Assembly (NCBI GenBank): GCA_947561585.1
Contig: CANNZV010000857.1
Coordinates: 186,001 to 250,000 of the forward strand
Direction: 5' to 3'
Origin: Caprella mutica
Lineage: Eukaryota > Arthropoda > Malacostraca > Amphipoda > Caprellidae
Length of the DNA: 64,000 nucleotides
Shown: positions 1-11,089 of the stretch, in pieces
How the letters are laid out: each line of letters begins with the position of its first letter
Position numbering within the stretch: the stretch's first letter is position 1
Position numbers and translations under genes: made by a program
Notes under the pieces: generated by a model
Database searches by the model: none
The model's input: the letters and a program-made list of their open reading frames with translations, nothing else
What the model was told of the DNA's origin: nothing

Positions 1-386
1 AATTGACACAATGGAATTTACAAGAGATGCAACGATACCATATTTGTAACTCCAGTACCAAGTCCAATACCAGTCTTTTTTTATAAAGTATGATATTCAA
101 GCCAAAGACAACAAAAATATTAGTTCTAGGTAGGTATCTGTGGATAAATTTACCACTAATTTATAAAGTTAACATTTACCTAAGTCTTTAGGATCTTCAT
201 GATATAGGATTGTTGCCTATGTGTTTATACAAGTATACTACCTATGCAATAATGAATCCTAACGTCATAGCAGTATAATAATTCATTGTCTAACATTAGA
301 AGTGAACTCTACAAGTGTTACTTGCTCAGTGTAATACCTATAAATTTCATTTGTTAGAATATTTTTGTGTTATTGCAATTACCTAA
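1..386. other. AT-rich flank, no gene seen
   Basis: AT-rich sequence leading into the minisatellite. No long open frame, RNA gene or recognisable mobile-element end was seen. Confidence 0.6.
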
Positions 387-1927
387 AGTGTGCCTAGTTT
401 TGAACTACAGTGTGCCTAGTTAGCTTTGAACTACAGTGTGCCTAGTTAGCTTTGAACTTCAGTGTGCCTAGTTTGTTTGAAACTTCAGTGTGCCTAGTTT
501 GTTTGGAACTTCAGTGTGTCTAGTTTGTTTGGAACTTCAGTGTGCCTAGTAAGTTTGGAACTTCAGTGTGTCTAGTAAGTTTTGAACTGCAGTGTACCTA
601 GTAAGTTTTGAAGTGCAGTGTAACTAGTTAGTTTCGAAGTGCGGTGTGCCTAGTTAGTTTCAAGTGCGGTGTGCCTAGTTAGTTTTGAAGTGCGGTGTGC
701 CTAGTTAGTTTCAAGTGCGGTGGCCTAGTTAGTTTCAAGTGCAGTGTGCCTAGTTAGTTTCAAGTGCGGTGTTCCTAGTTAGTTTCAAGTGCGGTGTGCC
801 TAGTTAGTTTCAAGTGGGGTGTGCCTAGTTAGTTTCAAGTGCGGTGTGCCTAGTTAGTTTCAAGTGGGGTGTGCCTAGTTAGTTTCAAGTGCGGTGTGCC
901 TTGTTAGTTTCAAGTGCGGTGTGCCTATTTAGTTTCAAGTGCGGTGTGCCTAGTTAGTTTCAAGTGCAGTGTGCCTAGTTAGTTTCAAGTGCGGTGTGCC
1001 TAGTTAGTTTCAAGTGCGGTGTGCCTAGTTAATTTCAAGTGGGGTGTGCCTAGATAGTTTCAAATGCGGTGTGCCTAGTTAGTTTTAAGTGCGCTGTGCC
1101 TAGTTAGTTTCAAGTGTTGTGTGTCTAGTTAGTTTCAAGTGCGGTGTGCCTAGTTAGTTTCAAGTGCGGTGTGCCTAGTTAGTTTCAAGTGCGGTGTGCC
1201 TAGTTAGTTTCAAGTGCTGTGTGCCTAATTAGTTTCAAGTGCGGTGTGCCTAGTTAGTTTCAAGTGCGGTGTGCCTAGTTAGTTTCAAGTGCGGTGTGAC
1301 TAGTTAGTTTCAAGTGCGGTGTGACTAGTTAGTTTCAGTGCGCTGTGTCTAGTTAGTTTCAAGTGCGGTGTGCCTAGTTAGTTTCAAGTGCGGTGTGCCT
1401 AGTTAGTTTCAAGTGCGGTGTGCCTAGTTAGTTTCAAGTGCGGTGTGCCTAGTTAGTTTCAAGTGCGGTGTGCCTAGTTAGTTTCAAGTGCGGTGTGCCT
1501 AGTTAGTTTCAAGTGCGGTGGGCCTAGTTAGTTTTGAACAACAGTGTGCCTAGTTAGTTTTGAACAACAGTGTGCCTAGTTATTTTCGAACAACAGTGTG
1601 CCTAGTTAGTTTTGAACAACAGTGTGCCTAGTTAGTTTTGAACAACAGTGTGCCTAGTTAGTTTTGAACAACAGTGTGCCTAGTTAGTTTTGAACAACAG
1701 TGTGCCTAGTTAGTTTTGAACAACAGTGTGCCTAGTTAGTTTTGAACAACAGTGTGCATAGTTAGTTTTGAACAACAGTGTGCCTAGTTAATTTTGAACA
1801 ACAGTGTGCCCAGTTAGTTTTGAACAGCAGTGTGCCTAGTTAGTTTTGAACAACAGTGTGCACAGTTAGTTTTGAACAACAGTGTGCCTAGTTAGTTTTG
1901 AACAACAGTGTGCCTAGTTAGTTTTGA
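387..1927. repeat. Minisatellite A (25- and 26-bp units sharing GTGCCTAGTTAG)
   Basis: About 60 head-to-tail units. The first stretch is mixed. From about 600 to 1530 the unit is 25 bp and carries GTGCGG before the core. From about 1531 to 1927 it is 26 bp and carries GAACAACA in place of that. Every unit holds the core GTGCCTAGTTAG or a one-base variant. The two blocks meet sharply near 1530, as expected from local amplification of two variant units. No coding frame runs through it. The same core recurs in the 19-bp arrays at 34911-37090 and 41258-42186. Confidence 0.95.
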
Positions 1928-2048
1928 AGTTTTATTATTCATCTGTTGATTAATTACAACAATATCAGCTGTCTAGTTGAACATAAATTTAGTATTTATG
2001 TTCATTTTAGTAAATGTATTATACAGTGAATTGTTTATAATGTTCGTT

Positions 2049-2324
2049 TCAATTTTCAGAAACACTGTCCCAGACTTCAAGCTGGTAGCATTGGGCAAAA
2101 GCATACAGGAAATTGTCGTCAGTCAATAACCTTGGTAGCCTCATCATTTTGAATGAGTTGGTGAGCCTTTTCTGGTTTGAGTTTCGAAACAAGTTCAAGT
2201 TTTTCAGAGCAAAATCAACTATTGTTCTTCTTAGTGCATCAGTGGAACAGGGGACATTAATCGTAGGGTCAAAATGGTCTCTATAATGTTCCATAGTTCG
2301 CAACAAACTAAATAAGACAGCGTC
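2049..2324 (-). pseudogene. Open frame of unknown origin, weakly OTU-like; possibly displaced 3' part of the older Gypsy element
   Basis: An open frame of about 90 codons begins at the outer edge of the left LTR and ends at a stop at 2049. It has an ordinary protein composition. The first ATG-initiated part is 85 residues. The order GDAVLF, then ALRRTIVDFAL, then an aromatic-rich tail vaguely resembles the start of OTU cysteine-protease domains (a GDxxLF segment followed by an LR..VVDY helix). The catalytic cysteine position is valine, so an active protease is not supported. It lies just outside a 12.3-kb LTR element that seems to have inserted into the older Gypsy pol, so it may be the downstream part of that pol. 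A host exon is the alternative. The assignment is weak. Confidence 0.3.
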
Positions 2325-2328
2325 TCCC
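2325..2328. repeat. Putative 4-bp target-site duplication (TCCC), left
   Basis: TCCC precedes the left LTR and also follows the right LTR at 14672-14675. Four-base duplications are usual for gypsy-type integrases. The exact LTR edges are ambiguous by 1-2 bases, so chance cannot be excluded. Confidence 0.45.
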
Positions 2329-3228
2329 CAATTAACTTTCTTTATTCTCTCTCTAGTCTTTGTTTTATTTTCCTGAAAGACGAAAAAGACTTATTAGTTA
2401 ATTTGCAGGTTCTTAGTCTTCGTTAATCAAGTTGATCAAATTAAATAACAATTGCCTTTATAATTCAATAATTACAATTAAGTGGGGTAAATGAAAGTCA
2501 CGGTAACACAATCTAATATAATAAATCAATTGGTTTACACTGTATAAAGTTTGAGTAAAATGTTGATTAATTAACTTGTGTTTTATTTCTTCCTTGAATA
2601 GTGTTAGTAAGCTTGATTATAATAAGTCTATCGGCACTTAATTCACTCAGTCACTATTATGGAATGTTATTCAAGAGTTAACTGATCAAAGGTTCTAGAT
2701 CGATAGAGCTCGAACACTTATGTTAGACACACGTTGTACCGGCGAACACGTCAAGTAGTGACGATAAAGGGATAGAACTGAACAACTGAAATGATTCTCA
2801 ATTGGGTTTTACAGGGAGGTTGAAGGCCAAATGCGCCCAGAGTTTTCCCAGGTCCTGGGTGGTAAGTTCGGCTTTATCAAAGAGTTAAGAACGGCGACAT
2901 CAAAGTTAATAATATAATTGAATTCGTATTCTTGCATGAGTTTACATGAGTTTAGGTCTGAATAACATAGTCATAAATATGAGTCGATGTGAGTGTTCTC
3001 ACATGAGTTTGGGACTGAATAACATAACCATAAATATGAGTTGGAATTTCCTAACACCTCTTCCTTGATTAGCTATTGAAGAGTAGTACATGATTATAAA
3101 GTTTATAATCTTGTTAAAGATTATAATCTTTATAAAGATTAAAATAAATAAACAATAGATCAGAAAAATTAATTAGGTCGATTGTTATAATTAGATCGAT
3201 TGTTATAATCAGATCGATTGTTAATATC
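2329..3228 (-). repeat. 3' LTR of the env-bearing gypsy-type element
   Basis: This roughly 900-bp block recurs in the same orientation at 13781-14671 with only scattered substitutions and small indels. On the minus strand the LTR begins near GATATTAAC and ends near GTTAATTG, so the ends carry a short inverted ATTAAC/GTTAAT pair. An AATAAA motif lies about 13 bases before the minus-strand end in this copy; the other copy reads AATAAG there. A G-rich polypurine run lies immediately inside this LTR, which identifies it as the 3' LTR. Confidence 0.85.
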
Positions 3229-3245
3229 ACTCCCTCCCCCCGTTA
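3229..3245 (-). promoter_or_regulatory. Polypurine tract
   Basis: Read on the minus strand, a G/A-only run (GGGGGGAGGGAG) abuts the 3' LTR. This is where plus-strand DNA priming occurs in LTR elements. Confidence 0.8.
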
Positions 3246-4895
3246 ATACAGGTCAATTGCAACTTAGTCTCACATTAAGTGCCATCTCCTAGTTATAAAG
3301 TGTTAGTAAACAAATTCTAAGATTAGATTAAAATATAGGGAATAAATGTAGTTATATAGAATATATAGTAATACCATTACTAAACCCCTACAATCTAACC
3401 TTATTTGAAAATTTCCTAAGAATTTCTTAAGATTTTTCAAAGTTCGAAACACAAACTATTCTATGAAAACAAAAGAAAATAAACTATTAATTCATTAATT
3501 GTTTTATAGATTTAGAATTTTCAGTTTTAGTATTTGATTTGCTAGTAGATTAGTATTCTCATCATAGAATTTGAATATTCAAAAAGTATGGTGACAATTC
3601 CAATCATGTATCCTACCTTGGTTTACAATCTTAATTCAACTTAGAGTTAAGTTAATATCTTTAAGTTATCCTATTCATATTCAGAAAATTACATCGAAAA
3701 TAATCCCATTAAAACTAAAATTCAGTTTAAACATTATAGAAGAATATTATATTTAAAATATAATTGTAATCTTATTTTATGATTCTATAAATTGGAACTT
3801 TCGATCCTATTTCATTCAATCCTAAAATTCAAAACATTAAATCTCAAATTAAATATTTAGTTCCAGAATTCAAATCGAACAATCCTAAGCATCAAACTCA
3901 TAATTGTTAATAATTTATTTTAAAATATTTTGAAGTAAAAACCAAAATAAAGATTTCTATTTCCCTTTCTTAAACACTTAAATGGAAAAAGGTTTCCAAG
4001 TGAATGTTTAGTCATTGAAAACTTAAATTTAAAATAATAAAAACATTCTAATTCTAAAATGAAATGTTTATGTTTTCATTTCTTAAACACTTAAATGAAA
4101 TTAGTTTCCAAGTGAATGTCTAGTCATTGAAAACATAAATTTATTGTTCTACTTAATTTATATGATTCAATTATAAATCGCTATCAAATTTTATTCCTTT
4201 CTTTTTCAAAAATTTGAAGATTATTTAATATTTTACTGCGTTATAATTCTAAATAGTTTATAGCTATTTATTAACTACCTATTGTTTCCATTATAACTGT
4301 AAATTTATAATTGATAAAATTGAATAATTTTAAAAAAGTGGACTAATTAGTAATTATTGTTTTTCAATTAATCTTGTGTTGACCCAGTTGTATTCTCAAC
4401 CTTGTCAGTGGCCACATTGGTATTGGCCTAATCGTCTCATGGGAACGTCTCATACAAGGTTCTCAACCTCGTCAGTGGTCTCGTGGTGGGCTCCCAACCT
4501 TGAGAGGGGAACTGTTGACGTCTCTGGCCATCTCGGTTTCGGTCGGCTTAGGTCAGTGATATGAGGGCAAGGTGGATAGACGTGAGTCTCGGATTGAAGT
4601 TGTGTTGACTCAGCGGCCCTCATGGAAAACGTTCACAAAATAATTGATTAATATTATGAAACAATAAAAACATTATGTAGCTATTACAATCGGATTACTA
4701 TTTATAGATTTTATAACTTAAAGTAAAATTCCTCTTAATTTTTTAGTCATTGAGACTGGAATTTACATGTTGGTGGTGCGTAATTTTTTCTTCATTTAAT
4801 TAATCAAAATAATAAAATAGCAAAATCTCTGTAATTTAAACATCTCCTAGACAACATCGAATTTCGAAAATTATTTGTATGCCTTTAAATGTATT
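3246..4895 (-). other. Long 3' untranslated region of the env-bearing element
   Basis: No coding frame continues between the env stop and the polypurine tract. Two features stand out. A direct repeat of about 75 bp (3960-4035 and 4075-4145) shares CTTAAACACTTAAATG. A GC-richer block at about 4374-4620 is bounded by near-identical TGTGTTGACYCAG motifs and contains a duplicated TCTCAACCTYGTCAGTGG. The rest is AT-rich. Confidence 0.55.
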
Positions 4896-7112
4896 CTATT
4901 TTTTTCTTTCTTGCACCGTTGGTGTGGTTGGAACGGATGGCAAATTTGGATACATAAAATTAGTGTTAGTTCCTGTATTCACAAATTTTCGAGAATCTGT
5001 TGATAAGTCGTTCTTTTTCCCAGTTAGTGAAGAATTTCTAATCACTTTTCTTACTGATTTAGATCTCTTTCTAATTTTATCATTCAAACTAGATCTAATG
5101 GAACTATGTCGTGAGCTTGGTCTGCTTCGGTCTTGAAATTTGTGCAATTTATTTCGGATTCTTCTGAAACTATTAAGGTTCAAAGAGTCTCTGGGGAACT
5201 GAAATCTATCCAAGAACTTAGATCGTCGTCCTAATTCTACATTGTCTGTTGTATCGTCACTTTTATTGAATTTCTTCCAATATATCACACCTAATAAAAT
5301 TGAGTTAATTATCACTACAATCAAAATTATTCCGTAAGCCATCGTTGAGTAAATTTGTACTTCGTCTGTTGATAAATTAAAATCTTCAAAAGTGAATGTT
5401 AATGATTCATTAATGGGTAACTTCTCTAATTGATTTTTAATGGTCTTATGGGGTGGATTCGTTGTGTTTACGTAAAAAATGGGTAATGAGGTAATGTCGA
5501 AAACACTGGTTTGATTATTTTCTACTAATAAGTCCTCCAATTGTATTTCCTTTTCTAATTTTGCAGGCAATGCTACTCCTGCAGTTTTGATGTCACAAGT
5601 ATTTGGTACTATGTGTAATCCTGTTATCTGTTGTCTAATCTTTCCAGTAGGACAGTCTAGTTCTATGTTCCTACTAACGGTCGTGTAGATTAATCTATGT
5701 CGTGGAGTGTCGGTCAAGAATATTTCATGAGATATTCCTAGCCTCCGGAAATTGCATAATTTAATTATCTCTGTCGTATTTTCCCTAAAAGCTTCAATTT
5801 GACAGGAAGATTTTGTTCCTTGCCATATAGGCTGATTTTTTATCAATAAATAGTTTTCGTCTACTGTCCTTAAATTTTCCTTCTGAGTCACTATGTATGT
5901 GGATCCGTCATACAACAAAATGTCATTCTCCAAATCTGCTATCATGATCTCGCTTTGTTGAAGTCTGATTGGTAAAGGAATAATTTGAAACGTGTCATAA
6001 GTATTTTTATGAACTAATGGAATGATCATAATGTAATGATTTACTCCTACCTTTTTTATTTCAATTAATGGAATAATATCACCTATTGTTTCCCTAGATA
6101 CTTTATCAATTGGAAATCTTAACTGAGGAAAATGTGCTTTTCCTTCCTTAAGTACTTCCTGAAAAGTCTTTATGTCTAATAGTTCAGAATTTAATAGTGA
6201 ACCTCTCAATAGAGTGAGGGTGTTTTCGGTTGATTTTAATAACAGTAAAGCATTAGTAGCTGCTAATTTTAGCTGAGATAATTGCTAAACTATCATCTGT
6301 CTTTGTTCTGTACCTTCATTAAGCGTCTGCATGTTACTCAATAGAACTTTGAATTCTCTAATAGTGTTTGATACATTTTTGGCGAATACTTCTACTCTCT
6401 GGTTCGTTAAGAGCACAGTTTTGTTAACCCTATGGATATCTTTGTTAAGTTGGTCGATTTCGGCTGAATTATCATTTCCGAATAATGATCCTACAACTCC
6501 TCCAGTTACCAAACCTGTAACTAAAGCTATTCCTGCCCCTAAATATATGGAAGTTTGGGGTGGTAGTCTTGCTACGTTAGGTCGTTGGGCAATGAATGAT
6601 TGGGTGATCATGGTGTTTGTATTCTGATTTGAGGATTTTATTTCCTCCCATACTTAGTCTAACCTATCCTTTGAGTTAAAGTATATTCCTCCTATCTCTT
6701 CTAAAGTGTTGTTTTCACAAAGTTGAGCGTTGTTCAACATTTTGTATATGTCTGAAATTATAGACTCTATTTTCAAGCAAAAGAATCCTATTCTTCTGCT
6801 GAATCCTATGTCGTCCTTAAAGGTGTTTAAAATATCAGAGAGAATTATTTGTCTTATGGACCTTGCAGAAACGTCTAGATTATCTCTGACTTGGTTACAA
6901 ATATTTGAAATGAATGTTAGCTTTACTCTACTGACTAAGTACGCACCACTAATCATGGTCCTTCCTCTCCAGGGAGATATCGTCATAGGTGAGGCTCTCT
7001 CCGTGGAAGTCTCTGACTGTGAGGTTACATTTTGGACAACTGCTAATACAAGTAGCAAGGCTAGTGGTAGGCTCCAACCCTCAGTCTCTGTAATACAGTT
7101 TTGAGTTACAAA
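4896..7112 (-). pseudogene. env: env-like glycoprotein gene, interrupted
   Basis: One reading frame of about 735 codons is broken by two in-frame stops (at 6654 and 6285) and has no frameshift. The N-terminal segment begins with a hydrophobic signal-like stretch (LPLALLLVLAVV) followed by NVT. A glycine-rich hydrophobic stretch at about 6470-6550 resembles an internal fusion peptide. A coiled-coil-like segment with NKT and NVS glycosylation sites follows. A single membrane anchor (IILIVVIINSILLGVIYW) is encoded near 5270-5340, then a basic cytoplasmic tail rich in R and S. No ATG starts the upstream part. The frame opens right after a possible splice acceptor (GGTTAG, minus strand, about 7113), as expected for env made from a spliced RNA. 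I see no clear furin site. Confidence 0.75.
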
Positions 7113-7302
7113 CTAACCATTTAAAATCTTACATTAACTTATAATTAGTGGATACATATTTTATAGTCTATTTTTAATCCTTGATATAATTATAAGGATC
7201 AAAAGAGTATAATTCTTAAACAATCTAAACATATCAGAATACATTTTTAAAGTAAATATACTATTACATATCGTTACTGAAACAAAGAGTAAAGTTTACT
7301 CT

Positions 7303-10300
7303 TTAATTTCTTGGTCTTAGATTATAAGGACCCTTGAAACCTTTTGTTTCCTGTATCTGTGTATTAGGTTTTTCTACTAGTGATTCTGGTTCTGGGAAAT
7401 TTGATTCCTTCAAGTTACCCTTAGTTTGAGAATTAGATTCAATTACAGAATTATCAGGAGAAGAATATTCCTTCGTGATAGTGGTATCAGGATGCACCTC
7501 GTATTTTACATCAGTTTGCCTCCTGGAGTGTGATCTTGTTTCCTTGTTGTTGGAACACAATGAATGGCCCAGATACTGGCAAATCTAACTTGTTCTTAGG
7601 AATATGTTTCGGTAATTTTGCATAAATACGTTTACCTAATGTCACCTGTTTGTCCTTTCTTCTGTAATTAGTCATGTCCGTATACTTATCTTGGATTTTT
7701 AGGATGTGTTCCCGACAATGCTTCCTGATTTGCGCTACTCGTCTAAGCCTGACGTCACTTTCTAGTTCACTGTAATTCATTCTTGGCTGGGATAATGTGA
7801 TCGTTGAACTATCATAACCAAATAAACTGTAAAATGGTGATTCGTTTATGCTTGTATTCCAAGAGTTATTTATAGTCAACATTATTACTGGTAGAAGATA
7901 ATCCCAATCCGTCATGGCCAGTGAGTTGGTGTAGATCCTTAACATTTTGTTAACCTCCCGGTTAATCCTTTCTGACAGGCCTTGGCTTGCTGGATGGTAT
8001 GGTGCAACTTCAAGCTTTTCGATGTTGTAGAAATCACAGAAGGTGCGGAGTTTAGTGGATTTATACTCCTGTGCATTGTAGGTTAGAATTACCTTTGGTG
8101 ATCCATAATTAGATATTACCTGTCTGAATCCTACTATAATGGATTCAGCTTCTTTATTAGGCAAAGGTAATAACACAGTGTATCTGGTAGTTTAGTCTCT
8201 CACCACCATGATATAACGGTTCCCTTGTTCCGTGATAGGTAACGGTCCCAATAAATCTGAACTGAGAGTTTGAAACGGTTTAATTGGTATCGGATATTTT
8301 CCGATGGGAATAGGTTTAGCAATCCCTTTAGCTTTGATACAAAGCTCGCAATTATCACAAAGTTCCCTCAGTATCTTGCTTTCGATTCGGTTGTAGAAGT
8401 TTCGAACGAAAATCTTCAAAGATCGTTCGATATCTCTATGACCAGCCGTTGTTTCAGTATGTACCGTTTCAAATGCTTTTGGCATTAAACTGTCTGGTAC
8501 ATAAGGAACTATGTGAACTTCCTTCTGTTTCTGTCTTGTGATATTTCTTACCACAAAAATTAAGTCCTTTAGAATTTTAAAACTTGCTAAAGCAATGGTT
8601 TTTTTTCGTTGGTTGGATAATATCTTTCTCTTGATTTCTATGCAACCTTCGTCCTTTTCCTGGTGATTCCTCAGTTCTTCTTCACTGAATGGAGTTTTCA
8701 CCGGAAGTAGCGATGATAACCCTTCGGTTATTTCCGGGTTCTCATGTGTCTGTTCTATCTTATTTATTCTACTCACCAATTTTTCTTCCAGTTCCTCCGT
8801 TACGTCAGTACAGTTCTCCTCGACTTTAGATAACCTAGAGAGGGAGTCTGCAAATAAATTTGACTTACCTGGCAAGTAGAAGAGTTGAATGGCATACTCC
8901 TGAGCTAACATAGACCATCTATTTATGCAACTATCTTTGGTATTCTTCTTCAGAATACCAAGAAGAGGCATGTGGTCAGTATATACTGACACTGGATAGC
9001 TGAGTATGATATTTCTATATGTCTCTAAAGCAAAAATCAATGCTAGGTACTCGCGCTTAGTTGCTCTATAGTTCCTCTGAGGTGGATTTAAGCTTTTCGA
9101 GATATAAGATATGGGGTGGAGGATATAATCGTATTCTTGCATAAGGCATGAGGCTATCCCCGATAGGCTTGCATCACAATACAAATGGAACGGTTTGGAG
9201 TAGTCCGGGATTTTCAAAACCGGACTAGTAGTGAGCATTTCTTTAAGTTTATCTACTGCTTCACTTTGTTCTTTACCCCATTTAAATTTTACCCAATTCT
9301 GTAGTAAAAGGTACAATGGTTCTGCCTGAAGGGCGAAACCTTTCACAAAAGTTCTAAAATAGTTACAAGCTCCTAAGAAAGCTTGAACTTCCTTCTTAGA
9401 AGTTGGGTATGGCATTGCGTTTAATGATTCGATTCTAGACTCGTCCATTGTTAACCCATCGGAGTTGACCTTATAGCCCACGAATTTGATTTCTTTTGCA
9501 AAAAATTTGCATTTAGTCAATTTTATTTTGAGGTTGGCTTCAGAAAATTTCTGCAATACTGCCTCAATCCTTTCTAAATGAGTTTCTTTATCCTTTGAAT
9601 ATACGATAATATCATCCATATAAGCAAGCACATTACAACCAAGTAAATCGTACAAAACTGAATTGATAACTCGACTGAAAAAAGCTGGACTACTTTGGAG
9701 CCCAAAAGGCACTCGGTTAAACTCATATCGAGTTGAATTTACGGTGAAAGCCGTCTTGTGGCGATCACTTGGTGTTATTAAGCATTGATGAAAGGCCGAT
9801 GCTAGATCTATTTATGAAATATATTTGATTTCATCTAATGACTTTAATAAGTCGTTTATCCTTGGGATAGGATATGTTACAGGTTTCATGACCTGATTGA
9901 GCGCGCGATAGTCAATGCAAGGCCTAATTTCATTATTAGGTTTGTTTACTATAAGCAAAGGTGCGTTAAATACACTCTTTGATTTAGCGATAACACCTGT
10001 ATTTAACATATCCTTAATTACCTCATTTAACTGACCTTGTTTGGAGTGCGGTATGGGATAAGGACTTCGGTTGACCACCACGTCATCCTTCAAGTCCATA
10101 TCCAAAGTGTCACCTGTAAAAACTCCCAACCTTTCACCCTTTTTCCAACCTACCTGTCTGTACTTTTTCAGGAGATCTAGTATCTTATCCTTCATGCTGG
10201 CATCTTCACATATTATATCCTTTTCTTCAAAGGGTTCGAGTTCCTCTTCTCTTAGTTTTTCCCTTGGGTCTTCTGCGTTGGCTAATGTTACAGCATTTAT

Positions 10301-11086
10301 CCTTTGTTCATTAAATACACTTCCAGTGGAAATCTTTGTTCCCTGGGTCAATACAATATTATCGTCACTTATATTCATGCAATTAATGGTTATTCTCCCC
10401 TTGCATACTCGTGCAAGTGTATTGGGAATTAATATTTTTTCCTTTAGTTGTGAGCTATGGATTAATATATCTTCACCATCTTGTGCTCCTGCAATTTTCC
10501 TATTGCACACGTTAATTGCATTTCTTTGGACCTCAATGTCCTCTATTATATGTAAGTTGCAGTGTCCTTCATCTTCACATTCCTTTGTGACTATTCTATC
10601 CACATTTATCTCCTTCTTTTTATTCCCATTCGTACACTTGGGATAATTATGAAGGTTTTCGTTTATTATCATCATTTTCAACTGGTCCATTCCTTTTGAG
10701 ACCTTACAGTTTTCTGTTTCATTTTCCATAAAAATTATCTTACCTTCTGGTAAGTTTATATGAGCTCTCCTCAATATATTCATTCCAAGCAGAATATCCA
10801 TTCGCAACGCACTGGTATTGCTAAATATCAGTACATTTTCATGAAACTTACCTCGTGGATTCACAATTTCCACTGTAGTTTCTCCCACAATAGGGATAAT
10901 GTTGTTGCTAGCATCTCTTACCTCCTTTTTATAAATTCTAACCATGTGTTTATCCGTCAGTATTCGTTCTGACATCAGACTAATTGACGCTCCGGTGTCA
11001 ACTAATCCTTTATATTTGGATTGTCCTATTACTATCTCTACGTGTGGATTTACCAACGTTTTGTTTGGTCCCTGTATACTTCCTAG
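7303..11086 (-). pseudogene. pol: pol-like polyprotein gene (protease, RT, RNase H, integrase), interrupted
   Basis: It continues the gag frame after a TGA at 11087-11089. The protease motif VDTGAS lies near 10990. The RT has YMDD (LAYMDDIIVYS) near 9620, preceded by VPFGLQSSPAFF. RNase H shows YCDAS and YTDHMPLL. Integrase follows with a CDNCELC finger half and the first catalytic aspartate in SSDLLGPLP. In the second catalytic motif, aspartate is replaced by tyrosine (TYN, codon at 8078-8080). The glutamate motif SERINRE is present. Stops at 9812 and 8192 are in frame, and a frameshift near 7515 separates the integrase body from the C-terminal segment ending GPYNLRPRN, a typical gypsy Pol ending. 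The gene is not functional as it stands. Confidence 0.85.
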
Positions 11087-11089
11087 TCA
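11084..11089 (-). promoter_or_regulatory. Gag/Pol junction stop in readthrough context (UGA CUA G)
   Basis: Read on the minus strand, the gag frame ends GAA TGA CTA GGA. The pol frame continues directly in the same frame to the protease. UGA followed by CUAG is the best-known stop-codon readthrough context in animal cells. Most gypsy-type elements use a frameshift here instead. The sequence shows the motif and the shared frame; its use as a readthrough signal is inferred. Confidence 0.6.

Noticed and set aside
387..1927. CRISPR-like array
   Set aside because: Units are contiguous with no unique spacers, and the DNA is eukaryotic. It is a minisatellite.
10071..10646. 191-codon plus-strand frame
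   Set aside because: It lies antisense to the retroelement pol gene and has no motifs; it is a shadow of the real frame.
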